Source of the DNA: Chloroflexota bacterium
GTDB taxonomy: Bacteria > Chloroflexota > Dehalococcoidia > Tepidiformales > Tepidiformaceae
Length of the DNA stretch: 64,000 nucleotides
Direction of reading: 5' to 3'
Assembly: GCA_026702615.1 (NCBI GenBank)
Contig: JAPPBY010000005.1
Coordinates: forward strand, 1 to 64,000
Both the position numbers and the translations under genes were made by a program. The notes beneath the pieces were generated by a model that worked only from the letters and a program-made list of their open reading frames with translations, was not told where the DNA came from and did not search any database. Shown one piece after another: positions 1-8,189 of the stretch. Each line of letters opens with the position of its first letter. The first letter of the stretch is position 1.

Positions 1-215
1 AGAAGCCGTCCTTCGGATTGAAGATCACGAAGGAAGCGGTGAACCAGACGCAGGATGCGCAGGGTCTGTGGACCGCCCAGCAGGCGGTGTTCATCATGCA
101 CACGCTTGCGCACACGCACTGGCGCGAGGTCAGCGGCGCCGGCATCTACATGGGGGATGGCGCGGCCCCGAGGCCAGGTGGCGGCGCCCGCAAGGCAGCC
201 TCCGCCGCCAACTGA
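1..215 (+). CDS. Enoyl-CoA hydratase/isomerase family protein, C-terminal end (partial)
   Basis: The reading frame is open from the window edge to the stop at 213-215, so only about 70 C-terminal residues are visible. The segment KEAVNQTQDAQGLWTAQQA followed by a His-rich helix (MHTLAHTHWRE) resembles the C-terminal helices of crotonase-fold proteins, where an AVN..D..G pattern precedes an F.LH...H.H stretch. A Gly/Ala/Pro-rich tail follows. No catalytic residues lie in the visible part, so the reaction cannot be stated. The TTG at 18 is an internal codon, not a start. Nearby acyl-CoA genes (HSD10-type dehydrogenase, carboxyltransferase) fit a beta-oxidation role. This is a family-level guess. 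Confidence 0.5.
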   Translation, partial: KPSFGLKITKEAVNQTQDAQGLWTAQQAVFIMHTLAHTHWREVSGAGIYMGDGAAPRPGGGARKAASAAN

Positions 216-286
216 CCCGGCCACAAGGCAACAAGCACCAGCGGGCGGCTTTCGGGCCGCCCGCTCCGTTCCCGGAAGGCTGGCCC

Positions 287-739
287 GTGCTCTTCAACAC
301 CCTCACCCGCCTCAACATCCTGCGACCCGTCGAGAGCTTCCTCGTGCGTTTTGTCGGCTGGTCGGTTGTAAGCGCGCACATCAGCCGCCAGAGCGGTGTC
401 CCCTATGTCCCCACGGCCATGCTGACCACCATCGGCCGGACGAGTGGCGACCTCCGCTCTGTCCCCCTCTTCTTCTTCCGCGACGGCCGCGACTTCGTCC
501 TCATCGGCTCCAAGGGCGGCGCGCCCGCGCATCCCTGGTGGTTCCCCAACCTCGTCGCCAACCCGCAGGCCTGGCTGCGCGTGAACACCCGCCGCATTCC
601 CGTGACCGCCGAGGTCGTCGAGGACGAGGATCGCGAGCGTCTCTGGGCGATCGCCGCCGCTGCCTACCCGCCCTACACCGAGTACCAGGAGCGCGCCAAC
701 CCGCGCCAGATCCCCGTCGTCCGCCTCCGGAGGCGGTAG
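287..739 (+). CDS. Deazaflavin (F420)-dependent nitroreductase family protein
   Basis: 150 aa. The chosen GTG at 287 has a GGAAGG Shine-Dalgarno at 274-279; an upstream in-frame start would overlap the preceding gene heavily. The protein carries the Ddn/PF04075 pattern: LTTIGRTSGDLRSVPL, then a dG.dfvliGSKGGAP segment, then HPWWFPNLVANP. Members bind reduced F420 and reduce quinones, nitro compounds or enones; the physiological substrate here is unknown. F420 use is supported by the FO synthase gene at 15011-17446. A split-barrel fold of about 140-150 residues is the normal family length, so the protein looks complete. Confidence 0.9.
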   Translation: MLFNTLTRLNILRPVESFLVRFVGWSVVSAHISRQSGVPYVPTAMLTTIGRTSGDLRSVPLFFFRDGRDFVLIGSKGGAPAHPWWFPNLVANPQAWLRVNTRRIPVTAEVVEDEDRERLWAIAAAAYPPYTEYQERANPRQIPVVRLRRR

Positions 740-748
740 TATCTATTT

Positions 749-1240
749 GTGGCAAGCAATGTGGGGGAAGTCTCTCGCGAGTACCCGGGCACGGATCTGG
801 CCTACGAGATCGCCGTGGCGGCCTATGACATGGCCCAGCGACAGTGGGACAGTGTCCACCAGCGCATCGATGTATCCCTGTCGTTCGTCACAACAGTCAC
901 TATCGCCACTCCCGTTGCCGGCGAAGCGGTGCTTCCGGATCCGGACTTCAGCTCGCCGGTGCTGATTGCGGCCGGGACGCTCTACCTGGTTGTGGTGGCG
1001 ATCGCTCTGGTGGCTCGCTCGTTTGGCTCTATTACTCAGATTTCACCCAGAGAGCTCCATGAACGCTGGCTTCACCTTGAGGTTGATGAGTTCCGCCGGA
1101 GGACTGTTTACTGGTCGGGCATGCACAACGGCGCTGCAAGGACGCTGGTTGGCCGCAAGCACCTCGCAGCCAACCTAATGGCGGCTTTGTTTGTGTTGGA
1201 AGCCTTGTTGCTAATCTCGTGGATCGTGACGGCTGGCTAG
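749..1240 (+). CDS. Small three-TM membrane protein of unknown function
   Basis: 163 aa from a GTG start 9 nt after the previous stop. I see an N-terminal amphipathic helix (about 15-40, YEIAVAAYDMAQRQWDSVHQR), a hydrophobic pair (about 45-62 and 71-93), a cytosolic segment rich in Arg/Glu/His (94-135), and a final TM helix (142-161). A helical head, a TM hairpin and an intervening Arg-rich loop loosely recall SLATT/2TM-type effector membrane proteins found beside nucleotide-second-messenger systems. No nucleotidyltransferase or SLOG partner is next to it, so this resemblance is weak. It could equally be an unclassified membrane protein. Confidence 0.65.
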   Translation: MASNVGEVSREYPGTDLAYEIAVAAYDMAQRQWDSVHQRIDVSLSFVTTVTIATPVAGEAVLPDPDFSSPVLIAAGTLYLVVVAIALVARSFGSITQISPRELHERWLHLEVDEFRRRTVYWSGMHNGAARTLVGRKHLAANLMAALFVLEALLLISWIVTAG

Positions 1241-1310
1241 AGTCCTAATCCGGTCTCCAGCCCCCACTCTTGATCTTCCACCCTGGGTCACTCGTTGCGG
1301 GAGGAGCCGG

Positions 1311-1328
1311 AGGCGGCTTCGGCCGCTT
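1311..1328. terminator. GC-rich hairpin between convergent genes
   Basis: GCGGC (1313-1317), TTCG tetraloop, GCCGC (1322-1326), extendable by a G-U and an A-U pair. It lies between the ends of the genes stopping at 1240 (+) and 1388 (-). The U-tract is poor, so termination is inferred mainly from position and the stable UUCG loop. Confidence 0.45.
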
Positions 1329-1387
1329 CTGCTCTGTTGAGGAACTTGGCTTCGCCATGCCCCCAGTATACCGGCCTCCGAAGCGCC

Positions 1388-2149
1388 CTATCGCGGTGCC
1401 AGCCGTAGCGCTCCGTCCAGCCGGATCGTCTCGCCGTTGATCATCGGGTTCTCGATGATGGAGCAGGCGAGCTGTGCGTACTCCTCCGGCTTGCCGAGGC
1501 GCGTGGGGAAGGGCGTGATGTTGCCCAGCGCCTCCCGCGCTTCGTCCGGCAGACCCAGGAGCATCGGGGTCAGGAACAGTCCCGGCGCGATCGTGTTGTT
1601 GCGCACGCCGTTGCGCGCCAGATCCCGCGCGATTGGCAGGGTCATCCCCACCACGCCGCCCTTCGAGGCCGAATAGGCCGCCTGCCCGATCTGCCCCTCG
1701 AACGCGGCGACTGAGGCCGTGTTGATGATGACGCCCCGCTCGCCGTCTTCCGTCGGGTCGTTCTTGACCATCTCCATCGCCGCCACCCGGATCGCGTTGA
1801 ACGTCCCGATCAGGTTGATGTTCACCGTCCGCGTAAACAGCGCCAGGTCCGCCGGGCCTTCCCGCCCCACGGTGCGCTCCGCCGTCGCGATCCCGGCGCA
1901 GTTGATGAGGAGGTGCACCCCGCCGTGCGCGGCTGCCGCGTCCGCTACCGCCTGCGTCACCTGCTCGTCGCTGGTCACATCGGCCTCGGTGAAGAGTCCG
2001 CCGAGGCTCGCCGCCACCTCCGCGCCGTTCGAACTCCCCAGGTCGAGTATCGCGACCTTCGCGCCCTGCGCGCTCAGTTCACGCGCCGTCGCCTCTCCCA
2101 GTCCCGAACCCCCGCCCGTCACGATCGCGCTCAGTCCATTGATGTCCAT
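1388..2149 (-). CDS. Short-chain dehydrogenase, HSD10 / 3-hydroxyacyl-CoA dehydrogenase type 2-like
   Basis: 253 aa. The start at 2149 (MDINGL) is preceded by a GGGGAGAG ribosome site; the open frame extends further upstream but looks non-coding. The Rossmann motif TGGGSGLG is at residues 10-17, NCAG follows the fourth strand, and the catalytic YSASK is present. The insert region (NDPTEDGERGVIINTAS), the IAPGLF.TPML segment and the C-terminal INGETIRLDGALRL are typical of HSD17B10-type enzymes, which oxidise 3-hydroxyacyl-CoA with NAD. It is divergent from the carboxyltransferase gene at 2281. The acyl-CoA role is family inference. Confidence 0.85.
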   Translation of the reverse strand: MDINGLSAIVTGGGSGLGEATARELSAQGAKVAILDLGSSNGAEVAASLGGLFTEADVTSDEQVTQAVADAAAAHGGVHLLINCAGIATAERTVGREGPADLALFTRTVNINLIGTFNAIRVAAMEMVKNDPTEDGERGVIINTASVAAFEGQIGQAAYSASKGGVVGMTLPIARDLARNGVRNNTIAPGLFLTPMLLGLPDEAREALGNITPFPTRLGKPEEYAQLACSIIENPMINGETIRLDGALRLAPR

Positions 2150-2280
2150 GTCAGCTCTCCCCGGCCGTTTGCCGCCGGAAGGTTCTACCACGTACGCCGT
2201 CGCGGGGCGATTGCTTGGACGGCATGCGGCGTACACTGCGGGTGATTCGAATCCCGGAAAGCCTGTTCGGGGAGGTGACG

Positions 2281-3873
2281 ATGGCCACCGATGCCGAGTC
2301 CCGCAAGGACGCATCCGCGTCCTGGTCCGATTCCGTCGACGAGATCGAGCGGCGCCGCGAGTTGGCCGGCCGCATGGGCGGCGAGGAGCGCGTCGCGCGC
2401 CAGCGCGCCCAGGGCAAGCTCACCATCCGTGAGCGCATCGACGGGTTTCTCGACGCCGGCTCGTTCTTCGAGGTCGGTGGCATGGCCGGAACGGGCGAGT
2501 ACGACGCCGACGGCCGCCTGACCGACTTCATCCCCGCCGGCTACGTCCTCGGCCTGGGTACCGTCGACGGCCGCGAGGTCTGCGTCGGCGGCGAGGACTT
2601 CACCGTGCGTGGCGGCTCGGGAGGTGGCGGGAAGGGGCCGGGCCGCTGGTTGCAGCCTGCTGCCCTCCAGCGCCGCATTCCCCTCGTGCAGTTCGCCGAC
2701 GGAGCCGGCGCCTCCGCGCGCAGCTACGACGACTCCGGACGCATGCACCTTCCCGACGGGAACCAGTGGGCGCGCGACGCTGAACTGCTCTCGAAGGTGC
2801 CCGTCTGTTCCGCGATCGTCGGCCCCTCCGCCGGACATGTGGCCGGACGGGCCGTGCTCTCGCACTTCAGCGTCATGGTGCGCGGACAGGGGCAGGTCTT
2901 CGCTGCCGGACCGCCCGTCGTGAAGCGCGCCATCGGCGAGGACCTGACCAAGGAGGAGCTTGGCGGGGTCGGCGTGCACGTCCGTACCAGCGGCGTCGTC
3001 GACAACGAGGCGGAGGACGAGGAGGACGCCTTCCGCCAGATACGCGCCTTCCTCAGCTACATGCCGCGGAACGTCTGGGAGATGCCTCCCCGCGCCCCCG
3101 CCAGCGACCCCGTCGACCGCCGCGAGGAGTCCCTCCTCTCAATCGTTCCCCGGGATCGCACGCGCTGGTACGACATGCGCCAGCTCATCGGGCACGTCGT
3201 GGACGGCGGCGAGTTCTTCGAGATGCGCCGCTCCTTCGGGCGCAGCCTCATCACCGGCTTCGCCCGCTTCGACGGCTACCCCGTCGGCGTCATCGCCAAC
3301 GACCCCAAGGTCTACGCCGGCGCCATGACCGCCGACTCGGCCGACAAGCAGACCCACTTCGTCGATCTCTGCAACACCTTCAGCATCCCCGTTGTCCTCT
3401 TCGTCGACGTGCCCGGCTTCATGATTGGCTCCCGTTCCGAGCGCGAGGGTGTTATGCGGGCCGGGATGCGCGCCGTCGTGGCGGGGTCCAGCGCGACCAT
3501 CCCCTCCGTGGCGATCCAGGTGCGCAAGTCGTACGGCATGGCCGGCGATGCCGCCTCCTGCCTGGGCGGCCCCGGCGCCCTCAAGATGCGTTTCGGCTGG
3601 CCCTCCGGCGAGTGGGGCTCGATCCCGATCGAGGGCGGTGTCGCCGCCGCCTACCGTCGCGAGATCGAGAACGCCGACGACCCCGAGGCCCGGCGCGCCG
3701 AGATCGAGGAGCGACTGTTGCAGGGGCGCTCCCCCTTCAAGGTGGCCGAGGCGTTCGAGGTTCTCGACATCATCGACCCGCGCGAGACGCGCCCCATCAT
3801 CTGTCGCTTCATCGAGAGCGCCCAGGAGACCCTGCGGCGCAACCTCGGGCCCAAGGGCCCCGTTCGCCCCTGA
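2281..3873 (+). CDS. Acyl-CoA carboxylase carboxyltransferase subunit (PccB/MmdA-like)
   Basis: 530 aa. The ATG at 2281 has GGGGAGG at 2270-2276; an upstream TTG/GTG extension was rejected. The sequence follows the biotin-dependent carboxyltransferase family throughout: EIERRRELAGRMGGEERVARQ.QGKLTIRERID at the start, GLGTVDGREVCVGGEDFTVRGGS, SHFSVMVRGQGQVFAAGPPVV, FVDLCNTFSIPVVLFVDVPGFMIG and WPSGEWGSIPIEGGV near the end. It would transfer CO2 from carboxybiotin to an acyl-CoA. Residues after GGSGG (about 118-140) are shorter and Gly-rich compared with usual PccB. No biotin carboxylase subunit is in the window. The next gene begins 4 nt after the stop, so the two are co-transcribed. Confidence 0.9.
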   Translation: MATDAESRKDASASWSDSVDEIERRRELAGRMGGEERVARQRAQGKLTIRERIDGFLDAGSFFEVGGMAGTGEYDADGRLTDFIPAGYVLGLGTVDGREVCVGGEDFTVRGGSGGGGKGPGRWLQPAALQRRIPLVQFADGAGASARSYDDSGRMHLPDGNQWARDAELLSKVPVCSAIVGPSAGHVAGRAVLSHFSVMVRGQGQVFAAGPPVVKRAIGEDLTKEELGGVGVHVRTSGVVDNEAEDEEDAFRQIRAFLSYMPRNVWEMPPRAPASDPVDRREESLLSIVPRDRTRWYDMRQLIGHVVDGGEFFEMRRSFGRSLITGFARFDGYPVGVIANDPKVYAGAMTADSADKQTHFVDLCNTFSIPVVLFVDVPGFMIGSRSEREGVMRAGMRAVVAGSSATIPSVAIQVRKSYGMAGDAASCLGGPGALKMRFGWPSGEWGSIPIEGGVAAAYRREIENADDPEARRAEIEERLLQGRSPFKVAEAFEVLDIIDPRETRPIICRFIESAQETLRRNLGPKGPVRP

Positions 3874-3877
3874 CCGC

Positions 3878-6340
3878 GTGGCCGGCGGCGTCACAGTAGT
3901 CGAGCTCGGAGGCGGCGTCGCCTCCGCGTACTGTGGGCGCCTCCTCGCGGGCGCCGGCGCAAGCGGCGTGACCTGCGAGCCGGACGCTGGCAGCCCGCTG
4001 CGCTCTGCCCACCCCCTGCTTCCGGACGGGCGCTCGGCGCTCTTCGAGTACCTCGGGATGTACAAGCGCTCCGCCGTCCTTACTGATGGCGACCTCGATA
4101 GCCTTGTTGCGAACGCCGATATCGTCATCGACGAGGTCGATGTCGAGGCGGGCAAGACGCCCGCGATGGTCGAGGCGCGCATCCAGCGCTTCCGCGCCCT
4201 GAATCCACGCCTCGTCGCCGTTGTTTGCGGCCCCTTCGGGCTGACAGGTCCTTATGCGGATCGTCGCTCATCCGACCTCGTGGACTGGGCGATGAGCGGC
4301 TACTCCGCCATCACCGGCGATCCCGACCGCGAGCCGCTGCAGGCTGGTGGCCCCTGGTGCGCCTACGTCAACGGCCTCACCGCCTCCGTTGGCGCGATGG
4401 CGGCCCTTCGGACCGCCGAACACACGGGTCGAGGCCAGCTCGTCGATGTCGCGGCCATGGACGCGATGACGGCCCTCCACCAGTGGAGCATCGTGCTTGC
4501 GACTCACCAGGGCGTCCGCAAGCGCCGCTCCGGGAACCGGCACGCCGAGTCGTTTCACCCCCTCGGCATCCTCCCCTGCAAGGACGGCGCGGTCTGCATC
4601 GCCGTCTCGAGCCCGGCCCAGTGGGAGGGGTTCTGCCTCGCCCTTGAGATGCCGGAGCTCCTCGACGACGAACGCTTCGCCACTGGCGGCGACCGCTTCG
4701 ACAACGCTGCCGAGCTCGACGCCATCATCCTGCCGTGGCTGCTGGAGCGTCCTCGCCAGGAGATCGTCGAGCGGCTGCAGGAGTGCAACGTCCCCACGAG
4801 CCCCGTTCTCGACGTGCTCAGCGTCCAGAACGACGAGCAACTCGCCGACCGCGGCTTCTGGCAGCCGCTGCCGCACCTCGGCGAGGGCGTGGTCGGGCCC
4901 TCACTTCCCGTGCGCGGCCCGGTTGTGGGTGATGGGCGTCCGCGTGCCCCTGAACTGGGCGAAGACACGGAAACGGTGCTCGCCGCCCTGTCCCCGGACG
5001 AGCCCTCCGTTCCCTCCCCTACACCATCGACTGCTCCCCCTCCCCTGCCGCTGGAGGGCGTGCGTGTCGTGGAGCTTTCGATCGCGTGGGCGGGGCCGCT
5101 CGCCGCCCGCTTCTGCGCTGACCTGGGCGCCGATGTCATCCGCGTCGAGCATCCCGGAGCCCGTGGCAACGGGCTCCGGCCCGATGGCTCGCCCATGCGC
5201 GCCCCCGAGGGCTGGCGCTGGGGAGAGCTGCCCCCGCCGGCCTACCGCGCCGGCATCTTCCCCGATGCTGACCCGGGCGAACGCCCCTGGAACCGCAATG
5301 GTCCCTTCAACAAGATGCAGCGCAACAAGCGCTCCCTCGCCCTCGACCTGCAAGACGAGGCCGGGCGTGAGGTCTTTCGCCGCCTGCTTGCCGAGGCCGA
5401 CATCCTGCTCGACAACTACCGCCCTCGCGCCCTCGACCGTCTCGGCTTCGACTTCCAGGCGGTCGCCGCCATCAACCCCCGCATCGTGCGCATCTCCATG
5501 TCGGGCTACGGCTCGACGGGCCCCTATCGCGATCGTGGCTCCTGGGGACCCATCCTCGAGGCGCACTCCGGCCTCGCCGCTATCACCGGCTACGAGGGCG
5601 GCGGCCCCGTGAAGCAGGGCGCCGCCTTCCCCGATGGCATCGGCGGCCTCACGGGGACCTTCACCGTCCTCGATGCCCTCCGCGAGCGTGATCGCACCGG
5701 CCGGGCGGTCTATGTGAACCTCTCGCAGCTCGAGTCGTACGTCTCCATCGGCGGCGAGTTCGTCATCGCCGCCTCTGCTGGAGGGGAGCCCCCGGAGCGA
5801 CGAGGCAACCGCTCGCTGGCGTTCGCCCCGCAGGGCGTCTACCCCTGTCGCGGTGACGACAACTGGGTCGCGATCACGGTGCAGTCGGACGAGGCTTGGA
5901 CGGCGCTGGCGGCACTCATTGATCGCCCCGTCCTCACCGACCCCGTTCTGGGGACCAATGCGGAGCGTCTCCGCTGCCACGACGCCATCGATGCCGAGAT
6001 CGCCGCCTGGACGGCCGACCGCGACGCCCATGAGGTAGCCGCCGTCCTGCAGCAGGCGGGAGTGGCCGCTGGTCCGGCCCTTTCGAACCTGGAGATGGTC
6101 GCTGACCCCCACCTGCGCGGCCGCAACATGATCGTCCCCATCGACCACCCCGACGCCGGGCGGCGCGAGTTTCCCGGCTTCCCCATCCACCTCTCCGAGA
6201 CGCCCGTCGAGCGCTTCGCAGGCGCTCCGACCCTCGGGCAGCACAACGAGGCGATCCTGCGCGACCTCCTCGGCTACAGTGGAGATGAGTACACCGCGCT
6301 CCTGTCCGCCGGCGTTGTTGCCGATAGTCCCCCGCGGTGA
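3878..6340 (+). CDS. Tandem (double-domain) CaiB/BaiF family CoA-transferase
   Basis: 820 aa from GTG 3878, 4 nt after the carboxyltransferase stop. Two class III CoA-transferase units of about 390 residues are joined by a Pro/Thr/Ser-rich linker (about 370-388, PSVPSPTPSTAPPPLPLEG). Unit 1 has the G.GQ.VDVAAMDA block with Asp195 in the usual catalytic Asp position. Unit 2 starts with VRVVELSIAWAGPLAARFCADLGADVIRVE and has VNLSQLES with Glu619 in that position. Class III enzymes move CoA between carboxylic acids through an aspartyl-CoA thioester. The donor and acceptor are unknown. The two units may form an intramolecular version of the interlocked dimer. Confidence 0.88.
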   Translation: MAGGVTVVELGGGVASAYCGRLLAGAGASGVTCEPDAGSPLRSAHPLLPDGRSALFEYLGMYKRSAVLTDGDLDSLVANADIVIDEVDVEAGKTPAMVEARIQRFRALNPRLVAVVCGPFGLTGPYADRRSSDLVDWAMSGYSAITGDPDREPLQAGGPWCAYVNGLTASVGAMAALRTAEHTGRGQLVDVAAMDAMTALHQWSIVLATHQGVRKRRSGNRHAESFHPLGILPCKDGAVCIAVSSPAQWEGFCLALEMPELLDDERFATGGDRFDNAAELDAIILPWLLERPRQEIVERLQECNVPTSPVLDVLSVQNDEQLADRGFWQPLPHLGEGVVGPSLPVRGPVVGDGRPRAPELGEDTETVLAALSPDEPSVPSPTPSTAPPPLPLEGVRVVELSIAWAGPLAARFCADLGADVIRVEHPGARGNGLRPDGSPMRAPEGWRWGELPPPAYRAGIFPDADPGERPWNRNGPFNKMQRNKRSLALDLQDEAGREVFRRLLAEADILLDNYRPRALDRLGFDFQAVAAINPRIVRISMSGYGSTGPYRDRGSWGPILEAHSGLAAITGYEGGGPVKQGAAFPDGIGGLTGTFTVLDALRERDRTGRAVYVNLSQLESYVSIGGEFVIAASAGGEPPERRGNRSLAFAPQGVYPCRGDDNWVAITVQSDEAWTALAALIDRPVLTDPVLGTNAERLRCHDAIDAEIAAWTADRDAHEVAAVLQQAGVAAGPALSNLEMVADPHLRGRNMIVPIDHPDAGRREFPGFPIHLSETPVERFAGAPTLGQHNEAILRDLLGYSGDEYTALLSAGVVADSPPR

Positions 6341-6354
6341 AGGCCGAACCGCAA

Positions 6355-6372
6355 TTGTGAGAAGAATCACAA
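6355..6372. promoter_or_regulatory. CRP/FNR-family operator (perfect palindrome)
   Basis: TTGTGA (6355-6360), six-base spacer, TCACAA (6367-6372). This is the classic TGTGA-N6-TCACA architecture of Crp-type sites, 33 nt upstream of the ctaG-like start and just upstream of a TAGGCT hexamer at 6378. If that hexamer is the -10, the site is centred near -26, where binding would block rather than activate transcription. Confidence 0.6.
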
Positions 6373-6377
6373 GGCGG

Positions 6378-6383
6378 TAGGCT
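6378..6383 (+). promoter_or_regulatory. Candidate -10 element (TAGGCT)
   Basis: TAGGCT 22 nt before the ATG at 6406. It is one instance of a TAGRCT hexamer that recurs upstream of many genes in this window. No good -35 is visible; the CRP/FNR-type palindrome occupies that region. Confidence 0.35.
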
Positions 6384-6405
6384 GGACGAACAGGAGCCGG
6401 CAGCA

Positions 6406-7452
6406 ATGGCGACCATGAAGGCGACGGCTCTCACCTCCCTCTACTCCACCGACCGAACGCTCTTCCTGACCTTCCTTGGCGGGCTGGTCGTGAGCATCGT
6501 CGGCACGATCGCCCTTCGTACAGGCGATGGAGGCGGCGCGGGCTGGATCTGGGTCTGCACCTGGGCGGAAGTACCTCCGCCGGAGTTCCCGCAGGCGATT
6601 TTCACCTTCGCCATCGAGCCCATCCCCATCTTCCTGATCGCGCTCGCCGCTGTCTGGTACCTGCGCACGCGCCAGCGCGCACAGGCCTCGCACGCGCGGC
6701 AGCTCGTGTCGAACCGTCGCGTGGCGGCTTTCCTCGGAGGGTTCGCGCTCGTGCTGTTCACCGTCTTCGGCCCGATCGCCGCCTACGACGGCACCTTCCT
6801 GACCCTGCACATGGTGCAGCACTTCATCCTCATCACCATCGCGCCGCCGCTCATCCTCCTGGGCGCGCCCATGACGCTCTGGCTCATCGCTTCCGGCAAG
6901 GAGCGCCGCCGTCGCGTCATCTACCCGGTGCTGCACGCGGGCGCTTTCCGCGCCTTCACGCACCCGCTCGTGGGCGTGTTCCTCTTCGCCGCCGTCCCGC
7001 TCTTCTGGTATATCACCCCCGCTTTCGAGGCGAGCCTCGAGAGTGCGCCGCTCCACTTCGTCGGCTACGCCATCTTCCTGTTCGCGGGACTGCACTACTG
7101 GTGGCCCGTCATCGGCGGGAACCCCACCCGTTGGAACCTCTCCTACCCCGTCCGGCTCGTCTACCTGCTCGCGCTGGTGCCCATCCACGCTCTCCTCGGC
7201 CTGATCTTCCACGAGCCCGACAACGTCATCTATGAGCAGCTGGCCGCCGTCCCGCGCGTGTGGGGTCCCGGTCCCCTGCTGGACCAGCAGATTGCAGGTG
7301 CGATCATGTTCATCGCCGGTGAGGCGCTGGGCCTGATCGCCCTGCTGATCGTCGCCTGGCAGTGGGCCTCGCACGAAGAGCGCGTTGGCCGCCGTCTCGA
7401 TGCCGCCGATACCAGCAACGAGTGGCGCCCGTTTGTGCCCCGTGAACAGTAG
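6406..7452 (+). CDS. ctaG: Cytochrome c oxidase assembly factor CtaG-like (Caa3_CtaG) membrane protein
   Basis: 348 aa, ATG with AGGAG at 6392. There are about seven TM helices. The diagnostic block HMVQHFILITIAPPLILLGAP (about residues 131-151) and the later HYWWPVIGGNP and P.H.LLGLIF segments match the Caa3_CtaG family needed for maturation of caa3-type oxidases, probably in CuB delivery. The downstream Sco and PCuAC genes, both copper chaperones for oxidase, strongly support this role. The oxidase structural genes themselves are not in the window. A CRP/FNR-type palindrome lies in the promoter region. Confidence 0.9.
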   Translation: MATMKATALTSLYSTDRTLFLTFLGGLVVSIVGTIALRTGDGGGAGWIWVCTWAEVPPPEFPQAIFTFAIEPIPIFLIALAAVWYLRTRQRAQASHARQLVSNRRVAAFLGGFALVLFTVFGPIAAYDGTFLTLHMVQHFILITIAPPLILLGAPMTLWLIASGKERRRRVIYPVLHAGAFRAFTHPLVGVFLFAAVPLFWYITPAFEASLESAPLHFVGYAIFLFAGLHYWWPVIGGNPTRWNLSYPVRLVYLLALVPIHALLGLIFHEPDNVIYEQLAAVPRVWGPGPLLDQQIAGAIMFIAGEALGLIALLIVAWQWASHEERVGRRLDAADTSNEWRPFVPREQ

Positions 7453-7463
7453 GGAGTGAAGCC

Positions 7464-8189
7464 TTGCGAATCCTGACGCTTCTCGTTGTCGCGTTGCTGG
7501 CCGTCGTTCTCGTGGCCTGCAGCGGCGACGATGGTAACCAGGCTCCCTTCGAGGTCTCGGGGCCGCCCAGAGCCGTCGATGAGGACGGTACCGGCGACGA
7601 CTCGGCGACTGCCGCCTCCTCCGCCAGGGAGGCCCCCACGGTCGCTTACCGCGGCGCGCGCGCCACGCCGCCCCTCCCCAAACCCGACGTTGTCCTGACC
7701 GACACGAACGGCGACTCGTTCGACTTCCTCGCCCAGACCGAGGGTTACCTCACGCTGCTCTACCTCGGCTACACCCACTGCCCCGACATTTGCCCGACCC
7801 ACCTGCTCGAGCTCTCGAAGGTGCTGGAGGCCATGGATCCCGAGCTCGTCGAACGCATCCGCGTCGTCTTCATCACCACCGACCCCGAACGCGACGATGC
7901 GGCGGCTATCCGGCGCTGGCTCGACCTCTTCGACTCCAGCTTCATCGGCCTCACCATCGAACCGGACACGCTCTCCTCGCTGCTGACCTTCCTCGGCATG
8001 CCCCAGATCACGAAACGCGACATCGGCGATGGGCGTTACACGGTGAACCACGCGACCTTCCTGATCGCCTACACCCCCGACAACCTCGGGCACATCGTCT
8101 ACCCCTTCCTCCAGGGAGGTGGCCTCCGCGAGATCATGGAGCACGACCTTCCCCTCCTCGCTGAGAACGGCTGGCAGGAGCCTTCTTGA
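7464..8189 (+). CDS. SCO1/SenC/PrrC family copper chaperone lipoprotein
   Basis: 241 aa from a TTG at 7464 with AGGGAG 7 nt upstream. A lipoprotein signal ends at the lipobox LVAC (Cys19), followed by a low-complexity Asp/Ala/Ser/Thr linker of about 50 residues. The thioredoxin-fold domain has the copper ligands C106PDIC110 and H196 (VNHATF), plus the typical FITTDPERD loop. Sco proteins deliver Cu to the CuA centre of cytochrome oxidase or keep its cysteines reduced. All key ligands are present. It sits between ctaG and a PCuAC gene whose TTG start overlaps this stop. Confidence 0.93.
   Translation: MRILTLLVVALLAVVLVACSGDDGNQAPFEVSGPPRAVDEDGTGDDSATAASSAREAPTVAYRGARATPPLPKPDVVLTDTNGDSFDFLAQTEGYLTLLYLGYTHCPDICPTHLLELSKVLEAMDPELVERIRVVFITTDPERDDAAAIRRWLDLFDSSFIGLTIEPDTLSSLLTFLGMPQITKRDIGDGRYTVNHATFLIAYTPDNLGHIVYPFLQGGGLREIMEHDLPLLAENGWQEPS

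Noticed and set aside
6355-6372. Similarity of the palindrome to a lac operator half
   Set aside because: The shared TTGTGA is a coincidence of the Crp-type half-site; no LacI-family gene or sugar operon is nearby.
4901-6406. 501-aa minus-strand frame opposite the CaiB fusion
   Set aside because: Shadow frame; the plus-strand reading has conserved CoA-transferase blocks.
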